A stretch of DNA of 64,000 bases, from the NCBI GenBank assembly GCA_903859205.1, contig CAIOLM010000036.1, positions 35,256-99,255 of the forward strand, read 5' to 3'. The notes under the pieces are model-generated. The model saw only the letters and a list, made by a program, of their open reading frames with translations. It did no database searches and had not been told where the DNA came from. Shown here one piece after another: positions 47,690-59,404 of this stretch (positions within the stretch are counted from its first letter, which is position 1; each line of letters opens with the position of its first letter). The stretch is from an uncultured Microbacteriaceae bacterium (GTDB lineage Bacteria > Actinomycetota > Actinomycetes > Actinomycetales > Microbacteriaceae). Position numbers and translations under genes: made by a program.

Positions 47690-47730
47690 TTCTTCTCCTT
47701 AGGTTCGTGTCAAGAATAGTGGCGAGTTGC

Positions 47731-49497
47731 TTATTGAATTTGGTCAAGTGCAACTGATGCCCACAGCGTTGTTGTTTCGCCGTCATTCGTGAGGCTCCAC
47801 TCGTGGGTGACGTTCACCAGAACATCCGTTCCCAAGCCGGGGTTTGCCGGCACGGCGACGTCTGTGGTCGCGTTTTTGACGGTGACCTCGACCAGCAGGG
47901 GCTCTCTCATGAAGACGTCGATGGAGACTCGGGTTGCACGCGCGTGCTTGATGGCGTTATTAACCCCCTCGCGAATAACCTCCGTGACGCAAGCGAGCGC
48001 AGTGGGGTTGTTGGCCAGTGCTTGAATCGCAGACTCGGCGTGGTCAAAAGTGAGAGTGATGCTGTCACCCCACACTCGAGACACCGCAGCCACGAAATCT
48101 TCGAGGGGCAAGGGCGCAACAACCTCGCTCCCGAGCCTCTGCATCGCTGCTTCTAGGTCGCGAATGACCTCGTCAGCCACGCGAGTGTCGAGCACCTCGT
48201 TGGACGTCAGACGAATCGCCGCGGCATACAGCGCGGTCTGCACAGGCCCATGAAGGATGGTCGCAACACGCTTTGACTCGACGCGCACCTGCTGACGAAG
48301 GCTGGACAGCGCGATCTCGAGTTCCTCGTTCACCGCAGCCTGACTTTCAATAACATCGGCACGCACCCACTCAACAAGCTGGTAGCGCATGAGTAAAAAG
48401 GCGATGCCAACGAGCACGAGCACCCAGCCGGCCAACAGAGTGGGTGCGATGTAAATCCGCGCAAGGCTGGACACCGCAATAAAAACCGCAGCGGCAATCG
48501 CGTGGATCAAGCAGTAGGCGAGTGTCGCCATGGCTGCACTCAACCGAAGTCGCCATGTCGCCAAACGTGCGAGCCACAGAGTCAGAAACAGGCTCAACAC
48601 CATCAGCTCGACCGCTTGGACTCCAACGGCAAACCCCAAGACCACGACCAGTGCACCCGCAGTCATGACGAGCACAAATGCGGTGACGGTAAAGGGCAGG
48701 ATGAACAGACCGAGGTTGACGCGAGTGTCTGTGCGAACGACCCGGGCGTTTGAGTGGGGAACCAGCCTGCCACGCCGTTCGATGTCAGGCGAGCGCTGGG
48801 CGAGCGCCGCACTCAGAGGACGCACCACGTCATCCACCACCGACCGCATGGTCTTAGAGATTGACGCAAGCGCAGCGGAGTCTTTCGCTGAGCTCAGAGA
48901 TTCCTTGAGCGAGCGGAGAATGGGGCTCAGAATGTCCTGTGCCTCAGTGACCAACGAGTCTCGCTGTGAGCGAAACTCCTCAGCGGCACCCATTTGCATT
49001 TGCAGGAGCTCCTCCCGGTCGCTCGCGAGAGCAGTCAGGGCATCCCGATAGGTGAGGCGCGCGGAAACGGCCACCGCGATAATCGCCAAGGAGGCCGCGA
49101 TCGTCAAAATTTCAGAAATGGACCGGACTACCGGGTTGCTCGCCGGCACCAAACCAAAAACCGGCTCGAGCCAGGCAATAGCGAGCCCCCGGGCAGCACC
49201 GGCAAGTAGGAACGCAGCCATCATCAGCAAGGGACGGCTCGCACTCGACTTACGTGGGAACCAGGCGAGACGCACCAGGCCCAAGACGGCAACCGGAACC
49301 ACGCACGCGAGGATGCAGAAAAGCACGTCCGTCCACCACTGTCCGTGCCCCTCCCGATCAATGAGGAGGAGCGTCGAAAGCAGCGAGGGGAATGCGAAGA
49401 TGAGTCCAACCCAGGCGGACAGCGAGTACTTCGACCCAAGCAGGTTCCACGTGTGTCGCACGGCAGGTCGGGCGCTTCGACGAGTGCGTTCAGCCAT
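47731..49497 (-). CDS. Atypical membrane sensor histidine kinase
   Basis: A 588-residue protein with two separate membrane blocks: about four helices (28-147), a cytoplasmic coiled-coil-like stretch (150-255) and a second block (262-372). The kinase part has a phosphoacceptor-like His416 in LHGPVQ and an N-box REGVNNAIKHAR (509-520). The usual DxGxG of the ATP site is not recognisable; only GLGTDVL (554-560) remains. It sits two bases after the response regulator and is almost certainly its partner. The signal is unknown. Confidence 0.82.
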   Translation of the reverse strand: MAERTRRSARPAVRHTWNLLGSKYSLSAWVGLIFAFPSLLSTLLLIDREGHGQWWTDVLFCILACVVPVAVLGLVRLAWFPRKSSASRPLLMMAAFLLAGAARGLAIAWLEPVFGLVPASNPVVRSISEILTIAASLAIIAVAVSARLTYRDALTALASDREELLQMQMGAAEEFRSQRDSLVTEAQDILSPILRSLKESLSSAKDSAALASISKTMRSVVDDVVRPLSAALAQRSPDIERRGRLVPHSNARVVRTDTRVNLGLFILPFTVTAFVLVMTAGALVVVLGFAVGVQAVELMVLSLFLTLWLARLATWRLRLSAAMATLAYCLIHAIAAAVFIAVSSLARIYIAPTLLAGWVLVLVGIAFLLMRYQLVEWVRADVIESQAAVNEELEIALSSLRQQVRVESKRVATILHGPVQTALYAAAIRLTSNEVLDTRVADEVIRDLEAAMQRLGSEVVAPLPLEDFVAAVSRVWGDSITLTFDHAESAIQALANNPTALACVTEVIREGVNNAIKHARATRVSIDVFMREPLLVEVTVKNATTDVAVPANPGLGTDVLVNVTHEWSLTNDGETTTLWASVALDQIQ

Positions 49498-49499
49498 GA

Positions 49500-50147
49500 C
49501 TAACCTGCGAGAGGAATTCCCGCGGCCTCCATGTAGCGGCGAGCTGCTTCCACGCGGGCATTGCCGTCTGCTCCTGCGTCGATTTCAAGAATCGCGAAGA
49601 TGCGGCTGAGCATGCTCTCGACGGCACCGACCGAGCGACCCCGGGAATCCGCGATCTGCTGATTGCTCTTACCCTGGGCAACGAGCTTGAGGACCTCGAG
49701 CTGCATGCGCGAGAGATTTCCCAAGGGGCGGCTGGGATCTTTGTCATGTCGGTGGTCTGCGGAAACGCGCCCGGCGAGAACTTCTTCGAGGGCATCCACG
49801 AGCTCCGTCGTGCCGACGAGCTGGGACTTGCGCAGGTAGGCAGCGCCACGGAAGACCTCACGCTCGCCGTGACCCGAGAATCTGGGGTCGGGCAGGTTCG
49901 TGAGAAAAACAACCCCCAGCTCAGCGCTTTCACGACGCAGGGCCTCGGCGAGGTCATAGCCGTCGAGGCCAGGACCAAGGTTGATGTCGACGATCACGGC
50001 ATCTAGGTCATCCTCATCAAAAACCTGCCGGGCATCGAGAGCGTTCGCCGCCGTGCGAACGATGAATCCCCCGGCGGTGAGCATTTGCGCGAGAAGGTCG
50101 CGCAACAGTGCCTCGTCTTCGACAATCAGAACGCGGCGGGCGAACAT
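49500..50147 (-). CDS. Response regulator with LuxR-type DNA-binding domain
   Basis: A 215-residue regulator. Receiver residues are complete: Glu10/Asp11, phosphoacceptor Asp54, Thr83 and Lys107. The LuxR/FixJ helix-turn-helix is at about 145-195 (LSRMQLEVLKLVAQGKSNQQIA). AAGGA precedes the ATG. The sensor kinase gene begins two bases after its stop. Targets are unknown; none of the neighbours is an obvious regulon member. Confidence 0.92.
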   Translation of the reverse strand: MFARRVLIVEDEALLRDLLAQMLTAGGFIVRTAANALDARQVFDEDDLDAVIVDINLGPGLDGYDLAEALRRESAELGVVFLTNLPDPRFSGHGEREVFRGAAYLRKSQLVGTTELVDALEEVLAGRVSADHRHDKDPSRPLGNLSRMQLEVLKLVAQGKSNQQIADSRGRSVGAVESMLSRIFAILEIDAGADGNARVEAARRYMEAAGIPLAG

Positions 50148-50175
50148 GCGAATCCTTAGTGCGAGCTCTGGTCGG

Positions 50176-50838
50176 CTACGAGAAATCGGTGTCCGGCTCG
50201 AGCAAGGTAGTCACCGGCCACTGGCGGCGACCAGCATTCAAGGCGCCCCGGCTGTGACGCAGGTAGCACGTGCCGCACAGCGACTCGTAGGTCAGGTGGT
50301 CATCATCGATGGCCATTTGGTTGCCCTCAAAGACAAAGACATCGTCGATGACGCGAGCGTTGAAAATAGCCTTGTTGCCGCAGCGGCAGATGGTCTTGAG
50401 CTCTTCGATTTCGTGAGCGACCTCGAGAAGTCGGCGGCTACCCGGAAAAGCGACCGTCTGAAAGTCGGTGCGAATTCCATAAGCAATGACGGGAATCTTC
50501 TCAAGCAGGGCAATGCGAAGAAGGTCGTCGACCTGCTCCTCGGTGAGAAACTGCGCCTCATCTACCAGCAGGCACGAGACTTCGCTGCCGGTCTCGCGCT
50601 GAATTCGCTCGCGGTGCTTCTGGAAGGCGCCGTATGCGTCAGCCTCGGGAGAAAGCACGAAGTCTGTCGGGCGGTTGAAGCCCAGACGCGAAAGGATGCC
50701 CAGGTCACCTTTGGTGTCTACGGCGGGCTTAGCCAGAAGAACACTGTGACCGCGCTCCTCGTAGTTGTAGGCGGTCTGGAGCATGGCGGTGGACTTGCCG
50801 CTGTTCATTGCGCCATATCGGAAGTAGAGCTTGGCCAT
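50176..50838 (-). CDS. tdk: Thymidine kinase
   Basis: Salvage enzyme making dTMP; 220 residues. The P-loop is GAMNSGKST at 9-17, the catalytic Glu lies in LLVDEAQFL, and a zinc-binding set of cysteines (CRCGNKA and later CGTC) is present as in type II thymidine kinases. It lies in the same direction after mqo (35 bp) and before the response regulator. Confidence 0.95.
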   Translation of the reverse strand: MAKLYFRYGAMNSGKSTAMLQTAYNYEERGHSVLLAKPAVDTKGDLGILSRLGFNRPTDFVLSPEADAYGAFQKHRERIQRETGSEVSCLLVDEAQFLTEEQVDDLLRIALLEKIPVIAYGIRTDFQTVAFPGSRRLLEVAHEIEELKTICRCGNKAIFNARVIDDVFVFEGNQMAIDDDHLTYESLCGTCYLRHSRGALNAGRRQWPVTTLLEPDTDFS

Positions 50839-50873
50839 GGGGTGAAGTCTTTCGTCTCGAGGCGGTGCAGTGG

Positions 50874-52352
50874 TTAGGACTTGAGGTGCAGTACCTTGGC
50901 GGTGTCAGCGAGCGAAGCGCGCGCCTTGGCCGGTTCATCCGTCAGGCGGGTGCCATAGCTCGGAATCATGGCGGTAATCTTGCGCTTCCACTTCGGCATG
51001 TGGTCAGGGAAGCACTTACCCAGTAGGTCAAGCATGATGGACACCGAGACGGATGCACCCGGTGACGCTCCGAGGAGACCTGCAATCGAGCCATCTTCAG
51101 CTGCGACAACCTCGGTGCCGAACTGCAGAACGCCACCCTTGGCGTGGTCCTTTTTCATGACCTGAACGCGCTGGCCAGCCTTGATGAGGTGCCAGTCTTT
51201 GGCTTCGGCGGTCGGCATAAACTCGCGCAGAGCCTCGAGTTTTTTATGCGGTCCGGCAAGTACCTCACCGATGAGGTACTTCAGCAAGTCGAGGTTGGTG
51301 AACGCAACGGCGATCATGGGGATGATGTTGTGGAATCGAATCGACAACGGGAGGTCGAGCATCGATCCCTTCTTCAAGAAGTTCGGGCTGAAACCGGCGT
51401 ACGGTCCAAAGAGCAGGGACGCCTTGCCATCGACGACGCGAGTGTCGAGGTGCGGCACGCTCATAGGCGGTGCGCCGATAGCTGCCTTGCCGTAAACCTT
51501 TGCCTGGTGCTGTGCCACGATTTCGGGGTTGTCGGTGCGCAGGAACTCACCAGAAACAGGAAAACCGCCAAACCCCTCAATCTCTGGGATGCGCGAGTTC
51601 TGAAGTAGCGCGAGTGCGCCTCCGCCGGCACCGACGAAAACGAACTTGGCCAGCATGGCGCGAGGAGTGTTACCCACCCGGTCACGAGTGGTCACGCGCC
51701 AGAGGCCATCTTTGGAATGCTTGCGAAGCTTGGTGACCTGGGTCTCATAGGAGATATCCGCGCCTTTGCGCTCGAGGTAATCGAGAAGCTGGCTCGTGAG
51801 AGCACCAAAGTCAACGTCGGTACCCGAGGCAATGCGCGTTGCCGCGACAGGCTCGCCGACGAGACGGTTTTCAATGAGAAGAGGGGTCCACTCGCCAATA
51901 ACCATGGGGTCTTCGCTGTACTCCATGCCGGCGAACAAAGGCTCACCCTTGAGCACCTCGAAGCGCTTGCGCAGGTATTCGACGTTCTTCTGCCCCGAGA
52001 CGAATGTCATGTGCGGGGTTGAATTGATGAAAGTTTGAGGTTCGCCCACGAGCTTGCCGGCGACGAGGTAGGACCAGAACTGGCGGCTCACCTGGAACTG
52101 TTCGTTGATGGCAACGGCCTTCGAGGCCTCAACTGATCCGTCGGCTGCTTCGGGCATGTAGTTGAGCTCACAAAGACCCGCGTGACCGGTGCCCGCGTTG
52201 CTCCAGGGGTTTGAGCTCTCTTCGGCCGGGGTTGACAAGCGCTCAACAACCTTGATGGTCCAGTCTGGCTGGAGTTGCTTGATGAGGGCACCGAGCGTTG
52301 CGCTCATGATGCCGGCGCCCACGAGGACGACGTCAATTGGCTTTTGGGTCAC
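50874..52352 (-). CDS. mqo: Malate:quinone oxidoreductase
   Basis: Peripheral membrane flavoenzyme of the TCA cycle that oxidises malate to oxaloacetate and reduces quinone; 492 residues, the normal length. The FAD motif [11 protein letters not shown] is at 9-19, with the [17 protein letters not shown] segment near 46-62 conserved in the family. The GTG start lies six bases after a TAAACT hexamer. No malate dehydrogenase is in the window. Confidence 0.96.
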   Translation of the reverse strand: MTQKPIDVVLVGAGIMSATLGALIKQLQPDWTIKVVERLSTPAEESSNPWSNAGTGHAGLCELNYMPEAADGSVEASKAVAINEQFQVSRQFWSYLVAGKLVGEPQTFINSTPHMTFVSGQKNVEYLRKRFEVLKGEPLFAGMEYSEDPMVIGEWTPLLIENRLVGEPVAATRIASGTDVDFGALTSQLLDYLERKGADISYETQVTKLRKHSKDGLWRVTTRDRVGNTPRAMLAKFVFVGAGGGALALLQNSRIPEIEGFGGFPVSGEFLRTDNPEIVAQHQAKVYGKAAIGAPPMSVPHLDTRVVDGKASLLFGPYAGFSPNFLKKGSMLDLPLSIRFHNIIPMIAVAFTNLDLLKYLIGEVLAGPHKKLEALREFMPTAEAKDWHLIKAGQRVQVMKKDHAKGGVLQFGTEVVAAEDGSIAGLLGASPGASVSVSIMLDLLGKCFPDHMPKWKRKITAMIPSYGTRLTDEPAKARASLADTAKVLHLKS

Positions 52353-52358
52353 CGGATT

Positions 52359-52364
52359 AGTTTA
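52359..52364 (-). promoter_or_regulatory. -10 hexamer of a leaderless promoter (mqo)
   Basis: On the minus strand TAAACT ends six bases before the mqo GTG. Confidence 0.55.
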
Positions 52365-52406
52365 CGACCGTGTCAGCGACGCAGATGGTCTTCCGGCAGA
52401 ACGCAA

Positions 52407-52421
52407 TCCCACTTAGTGGGA
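52407..52421. promoter_or_regulatory. Perfect palindrome upstream of mqo
   Basis: TCCCACT-T-AGTGGGA, a 15-bp palindrome, is centred about 62 bp upstream of the mqo start and 20 bp beyond the end of asd. There is no T-run, so an operator is more likely than a terminator. The binding protein is unknown. Confidence 0.5.
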
Positions 52422-52440
52422 AGTCATTTCGAGCGGTCAC

Positions 52441-54761
<2,321 letters not shown>

Positions 54762-54797
54762 GAATGCACTCCTGCGTAGGGGAAAGAATGAATAAGA

Positions 54798-54818
54798 GGG
54801 GCGCCGAAAAAGGCGCCA
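54798..54818 (-). terminator. Possible terminator between recR and lysC
   Basis: Two GGCGCC hexamers (54800-54805, 54812-54817) pair around a T-rich loop, followed on the minus strand by a broken T-tract. It could be a weak terminator or attenuator. Confidence 0.4.
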
Positions 54819-54825
54819 CAGTCTT

Positions 54826-55422
54826 CTATTGTACGGTGCGTCGACCCTCGAAAGCGCGGCCGAGGGTGACCTCATCGGCGTACTCGAGGTCACCTCCGAC
54901 GGGAAGCCCCGAAGCCAGTCTCGAGACGCTGATTTGCATCGAACTCAGCAGTCGGCTGAGGTAGGTCGCCGTGGCCTCACCCTCGAGGTTGGGGTCGGTG
55001 GCAATGATGACTTCAGTCACTGTTCCGTCAGCCAAGCGGGTCATCAACTCGCGAATTCTCAGATCGTCTGGCCCAATGCCGTCGATGGGGCTGATTGCTC
55101 CACCGAGCACGTGGTACAGGCCCTTGAACTCACGCGTGCGCTCGATTGCGACGACGTCTTTGGCCTCTTCAACGACACAAATGAGGGCGGGGTCGCGACG
55201 CGGGTCACGACAGATTCCGCAGGTGACCTGTTCGCTGACGTTGCCGCAGATGTCGCAGAACTTGACCTTCTCGCGCACTTCGGTAAGCACGGCAGCCAGA
55301 CGAGAAACGTCGAAGGTTTGGGTTTGCAAAATATGAAAGGCAATGCGCTGAGCCGACTTTGGTCCAATGCCGGGCAGACGCCCCAATTCATCGATGAGCT
55401 CTTGAACGATTCCTTCGTACAC
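54826..55422 (-). CDS. recR: Recombination protein RecR
   Basis: Recombination mediator of the RecFOR pathway; 198 residues. A helix-hairpin-helix ([14 protein letters not shown], 13-26) precedes the zinc finger Cys56, Cys59, Cys68, Cys71, then the Toprim domain (about 78-175). The start is GTG, three bases after dnaX. The dnaX-recR pair is conserved across bacteria. Confidence 0.96.
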   Translation of the reverse strand: MYEGIVQELIDELGRLPGIGPKSAQRIAFHILQTQTFDVSRLAAVLTEVREKVKFCDICGNVSEQVTCGICRDPRRDPALICVVEEAKDVVAIERTREFKGLYHVLGGAISPIDGIGPDDLRIRELMTRLADGTVTEVIIATDPNLEGEATATYLSRLLSSMQISVSRLASGLPVGGDLEYADEVTLGRAFEGRRTVQ

Positions 55423-55425
55423 GGC

Positions 55426-57417
55426 TTAGCGGTCCCGCTCGTCGACGGGCTCTTCGTCGAGCAAAGTCATGGGTGACTCGGCCTCGATACCAGAAACCAC
55501 GATGTCGATCTCGGCAGTATTTTCTTCGGCAATGAGCGTTGCACCAAGAATTTTTCGAACAACGGCCTCGCCGTATTGCGGCGATCGGGACTCGACCTCG
55601 GGCTCTGGCTCTTGGATGGCGGCCGTGGGCTCAGGCGCGGGCTCTGGTTGTGGTTCGGAACCAGGGATGCTCACCACGTTCCAGTCGCCATCGTCGGCGA
55701 CCGGCTCGGGCGTGGCAAACTCACGCTTGCTCGATGACTTGGGTGCAGCTGGCGCTTCTGGTGCTTGGGCCTCTTGCGGGGCATCTGCGGCCGGGGCATC
55801 TGTGGATGGGGCATCCGCGGTGGCGGTGGGAACCGAAGCGGTGGGGATGCTCGCCGTGGGAGTTCCTTCAACTGACAGCCGGAACTTCACCGAGACGCCG
55901 ACGTGCGCCTTGATGGCATCGCGCAGAATCTCGTGCACTCCCCCGGTGCTCCCCGGCTGAGGACGGAAACTCGCTGCGTCTTTCTCGGTGGGGAAAACAA
56001 TGGTCAGCACGTCACCATCGAGCTCACGCACCTGCGCCGTGACCGAGACAATCCACGCCATGCGGTTTGCCTTTTGCACCGACTCGAGAATGGACGACCA
56101 TGCCTCGAGCAAAACCGTCGTGGTGATGGGACCAGCCGGGATGACAGGTGCTGCCTCGGGTTCAGCAGCTGGTTCAGCAGCGGCTTCGGGTTTGGCTTCG
56201 GGAGTCACCGCGGGTGCAACATCAGCAACGTGAGGGGTTTCGACAGGCTCGACCACCTTGGGTGGCTCGACAACCGCGGAGGCCTCTGCGGCCCGCGCCA
56301 GGGGAGCAGCCGCAGCGCCGCCGGCCACCAGCAGGCGAGCAACCATAAGCTCGAGGTGCAGCTTGGGTGAGGTTGCGCCAATCATGTCGGTCAGCGACTG
56401 GTTCGTGATATCGGCAGCCTTCGAAAGGGCTGCCGCGCCAAAGGCACCGGCCTGGCGCTGCATAACCGCAATTTCGTCAGCGGCCACTCCGCGAAGGAGT
56501 GAACCTGAAGCGGCGCCCGTGGCCTCAACGATGATGAGGTCGCGCAGACGTTCGAGGAGGTCTTCGACAAAGCGGCGCGGGTCTTGGCCGGTCTGCACAA
56601 CGCGGTCGACCGCCGCGAATGCGGCGGGTGCGTCGTGGCTGGCAAGCCCATCTACCACTTCGTCGAGCAGCGCTGTGTGCGTGAAGCCCAGCAGAGCAAC
56701 AGCGCGCTCGTAGTTGACGGTGTTGCCCTCAGAGCCGGCAATGATTTGGTCGAGAAGCGAGAGGGTGTCACGGGCCGAGCCGCCGCCGGCGCGAACGACG
56801 AGAGGGAGCACGCCGGGTTCGACGGTGACCTTTTCTTCGTCGCAGAGGGTCTGCACGTAGTCGAGCATGACCGCCGGAGCGATGAGTCGGAACGGATAGT
56901 GGTGCGTGCGCGAGCGAATGGTGCCGATGACCTTTTCAGGTTCGGTCGTCGCGAAGATGAACTTGACGTGCTCGGGCGGTTCTTCGACGAGCTTCAGCAG
57001 GGCGTTGAAGCCCTGCTGGGTGACCATGTGCGCCTCATCGAGGATGAAGATTTTGTAGCGGTCGCGAGCGGGAGCGTAGATGGCACGCTCACGCAGGTCG
57101 CGGGCGTCGTCGACGCCGTTGTGGCTGGCCGCGTCGATTTCTACGACGTCGAGGCTTCCTCCGCCATCGCGCGACAGTTCGATGCAGCTGGGGCAGACAC
57201 CACAGGGCGTATCGGTCGGGCCCTCTGCACAGTTGAGACAACGAGCAAGGATGCGCGCGCTGGTGGTCTTGCCACAGCCACGCGGCCCGCTGAAGAGGTA
57301 GGCGTGGTTGACGCGATTCGTGCGCAGGGCCGTCATGAGTGGCTCAGTCACCTGGGATTGCCCGATCATCTCGGCAAAGGTTTCTGGCCGATAACGGCGA
57401 TACAGTGCGGTAGCCAC
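55426..57417 (-). CDS. dnaX: DNA polymerase III subunits gamma/tau
   Basis: Clamp-loader ATPase, 663 residues. Walker A GPRGCGKT is at 44-51, four zinc cysteines at 63, 72, 75 and 78, and Walker B FILDEAHM near 122. The C-terminal third is Pro/Ala/Glu-rich and low in complexity. I saw no clear slippery A-run for a gamma frameshift. The GTG start follows a leaderless-type -10 by six bases. Confidence 0.95.
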   Translation of the reverse strand: MATALYRRYRPETFAEMIGQSQVTEPLMTALRTNRVNHAYLFSGPRGCGKTTSARILARCLNCAEGPTDTPCGVCPSCIELSRDGGGSLDVVEIDAASHNGVDDARDLRERAIYAPARDRYKIFILDEAHMVTQQGFNALLKLVEEPPEHVKFIFATTEPEKVIGTIRSRTHHYPFRLIAPAVMLDYVQTLCDEEKVTVEPGVLPLVVRAGGGSARDTLSLLDQIIAGSEGNTVNYERAVALLGFTHTALLDEVVDGLASHDAPAAFAAVDRVVQTGQDPRRFVEDLLERLRDLIIVEATGAASGSLLRGVAADEIAVMQRQAGAFGAAALSKAADITNQSLTDMIGATSPKLHLELMVARLLVAGGAAAAPLARAAEASAVVEPPKVVEPVETPHVADVAPAVTPEAKPEAAAEPAAEPEAAPVIPAGPITTTVLLEAWSSILESVQKANRMAWIVSVTAQVRELDGDVLTIVFPTEKDAASFRPQPGSTGGVHEILRDAIKAHVGVSVKFRLSVEGTPTASIPTASVPTATADAPSTDAPAADAPQEAQAPEAPAAPKSSSKREFATPEPVADDGDWNVVSIPGSEPQPEPAPEPTAAIQEPEPEVESRSPQYGEAVVRKILGATLIAEENTAEIDIVVSGIEAESPMTLLDEEPVDERDR

Positions 57418-57423
57418 GCCTCA

Positions 57424-57429
57424 ATCGTA
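57424..57429 (-). promoter_or_regulatory. -10 hexamer of a leaderless promoter (dnaX)
   Basis: On the minus strand TACGAT ends six bases before the dnaX GTG. Confidence 0.55.
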
Positions 57430-57462
57430 CTTGCCCGGGGCGACAGTCACGGGACAAAAAAA

Positions 57463-57552
57463 GGGACCCCTCGCGCACCCGCCAGAGCCCGGTTACCCTT
57501 GCTTCGTTTCCGTCCTGGGGGAGTTGGCCTGGATGGCGCCACGCGAGGAGCC
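57463..57552 (-). ncRNA. ffs: Signal recognition particle RNA, small (4.5S) type
   Basis: On the minus strand an approximately 90-nt sequence folds into one long hairpin with GGCTCCTCGCG at the 5' side and CGCGAGGGGTCC at the 3' side. Its apical domain has the conserved Ffh-binding AGGA...AGCAGG-like pattern (CAGGACGGAAACGAAGCA). Seven T's follow. TAAACT (57564-57559) lies six bases before the presumed 5' end. Position beside dnaX is the common actinobacterial one. Confidence 0.92.
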
Positions 57553-57641
57553 GATTTCAGTTTAGGGCACCCCCTGTGTCGCCGAAAAACTCGTTTGCCG
57601 ACGCGAAACGTTGCGTTTACCGTCCCTACAACCGCGCGACA

Positions 57642-57647
57642 TACGGT
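57642..57647 (+). promoter_or_regulatory. -10 hexamer of a leaderless promoter
   Basis: TACGGT ends six bases before the GTG at 57654 and decides the start of the glycosyltransferase. Confidence 0.5.
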
Positions 57648-57653
57648 GAAGAC

Positions 57654-58787
57654 GTGAAGATGCGCGTGGCCGTGGTGACCGAGTCATTTCTCCCGTCGAC
57701 AAACGGGGTGACCAACTCGGTGGTGAAGATTCTCGAAAGCCTCAAAGCCGAAGGTCACGAAGCGATTTTGATTGCTCCCACGGCTCCTGCGGACGAATTC
57801 TTGGGGTTCCCGGTTATCCGCACAACGAATGTTCCGTTCCGCTCCTTCCCGGTCGCCCTGCCGCTGATCAACATGACCTCGATTTTGCGCAGCTTCAGGC
57901 CCGATGTTGTGCATGTTGCCTCGCCCTTTTTTCTCGGACGCCAGGCTCTGGCCGTTGCCCGTCGACTGAGCATCCCGACGGTCGCTATCTACCAGACCGA
58001 CATCACGGGCTACACCGCACGATACGGACTTGGCATGCTGGAAGCAGCGAGCCGGCAGGTCACGCGAAACATCCATCGGCTCGCAGATGTGACTCTCGCT
58101 CCGACGCATGAAACCGCGCGCGCGCTTCGCGACATAGGCATTACAAGAATTGCCGTCTGGGGGCGCGGCGTCGACACAGAGCAGTTCTGTCCCCAGCGTC
58201 GGACGAGTGCTGCGGTGCACCAGATTCGCGACCGCGTGGCTCCCAACCACGAGCTGGTCATCGGGTTCGTTGGGCGCATCGCCCCCGAAAAACAAGTCGC
58301 ACGGTTCAGCGAATTATTCGGCCTCAAAAATGCTGTGTTCTTGATCGTCGGTGACGGACCTGAGCGGGCACGTCTTCAGGAAGAATTTGCCACGTATCCG
58401 GTGACGTTTACTGGGGCTCTCCACGGGGACGATCTTGCGAACGCATATGCCGCGATGGATGTATTCGTCCACTGTGGCGAAGAAGAGACCTTCGGGCAAA
58501 CCATTCAAGAGGCACTGGCCTCGGGGATTCCTGTCGTAGCGCCTGCAGCCGGTGGGCCGCTCGCACTCATCAGCTCGGGCGAAAACGGTTTTCTTGTCGA
58601 TCCGCGCGAACCGGACGCGTATCGGAAGGCCGTCAAGAAGATTTTGAAACACGCGGACGTTCGCCACGACATGCGCGTCAATGCTCGCGCTTCAGTGGCT
58701 GGCAAGTCCTGGAGTGCGAACAACGCCAAGCTGTTCAAGCACTACGCCGGACTGATCGGCGTTGAATACGATCTGGCTCAAGCGTGA
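57654..58787 (+). CDS. Glycosyltransferase family 4 (alpha-mannosyltransferase type)
   Basis: A 377-residue GT-B enzyme with the N-terminus MRVAVVTESFLPSTNGV of mannosyltransferases such as MgtA/PimB. The nucleotide-sugar site is the C-terminal EEETFGQTIQEALASG segment with its paired Glu residues near 280-295. It probably adds mannose from GDP-mannose to a glycolipid. A GTG two codons before ATG is preferred because of the TACGGT six bases upstream. The DedA gene overlaps its stop (GTGA). Confidence 0.88.
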   Translation: MKMRVAVVTESFLPSTNGVTNSVVKILESLKAEGHEAILIAPTAPADEFLGFPVIRTTNVPFRSFPVALPLINMTSILRSFRPDVVHVASPFFLGRQALAVARRLSIPTVAIYQTDITGYTARYGLGMLEAASRQVTRNIHRLADVTLAPTHETARALRDIGITRIAVWGRGVDTEQFCPQRRTSAAVHQIRDRVAPNHELVIGFVGRIAPEKQVARFSELFGLKNAVFLIVGDGPERARLQEEFATYPVTFTGALHGDDLANAYAAMDVFVHCGEEETFGQTIQEALASGIPVVAPAAGGPLALISSGENGFLVDPREPDAYRKAVKKILKHADVRHDMRVNARASVAGKSWSANNAKLFKHYAGLIGVEYDLAQA

Positions 58788-59404
58788 ACCCATTCGACCC
58801 AGCTTCGCTGCTGAGCTCCTGGGGAGCCTGGGCCGTTCTCGGCACAGCCGTCATCATCTTTCTTGAGACGTCGACCCTCGTAGGAAGTTTTCTTCCCGGC
58901 GACTCACTGCTGTTTTCTCTCGGACTACTGCTCGCCACAACTCTGACGAACTTTCCACTCTGGTTGGCCATACCCGTCGTGTTCCTCGCGGCAGTGGCCG
59001 GTGCGCAGGTTGGCTACTGGGTTGGACGCGCGCTTGGTAGGCGAATGTTCCGAAGCGAATCAGCTCGCATCTTCAACCCGCGAACCCTCGATCGAGGTCG
59101 CCAGTTCTTCGCCGAGTACGGAAACCGAGCCCTGATCCTGGCTCGCTTCGTGCCCGTGATTCGGGCCCTTATTCCCGCCTTTGTCGGGATGTCACACTTT
59201 CCTCGTAAGCAATTCTTTGCATTGAACGTGATTGGCGCAGCGCTGTGGGTTGGCGGGCTGATGGGGCTCGGATTTGGGCTCGGTCAGTTTCCGCTGGTCG
59301 CGCACAACGTGGAGTGGGTCATCCTGGCCGTGGTCATCTTGACCTCGCTGCCAATGCCGATCGAATTGCTGCGCGGCTACCTCAAACGGCGACGGGCACG
59401 CTAG
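58784..59404 (+). CDS. DedA family membrane protein
   Basis: A 206-residue SNARE-associated/DedA protein with about five hydrophobic segments. The re-entrant motifs are visible: LETSTLVGSFLPGD near 27-40 and the conserved ARFVPVIRALIPAFVGM near 124-140. DedA proteins translocate undecaprenyl-phosphate or phospholipids; which one cannot be told. The GTG overlaps the glycosyltransferase stop, suggesting an envelope-lipid operon. Its end overlaps the convergent SGNH gene by 23 bp. Confidence 0.92.
   Translation: MNPFDPASLLSSWGAWAVLGTAVIIFLETSTLVGSFLPGDSLLFSLGLLLATTLTNFPLWLAIPVVFLAAVAGAQVGYWVGRALGRRMFRSESARIFNPRTLDRGRQFFAEYGNRALILARFVPVIRALIPAFVGMSHFPRKQFFALNVIGAALWVGGLMGLGFGLGQFPLVAHNVEWVILAVVILTSLPMPIELLRGYLKRRRAR

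Noticed and set aside
55426..56300. Programmed frameshift in dnaX giving gamma
   Set aside because: No A-run or other slippery heptamer with a downstream stem was found; the Pro/Ala/Glu-rich tail is continuous.
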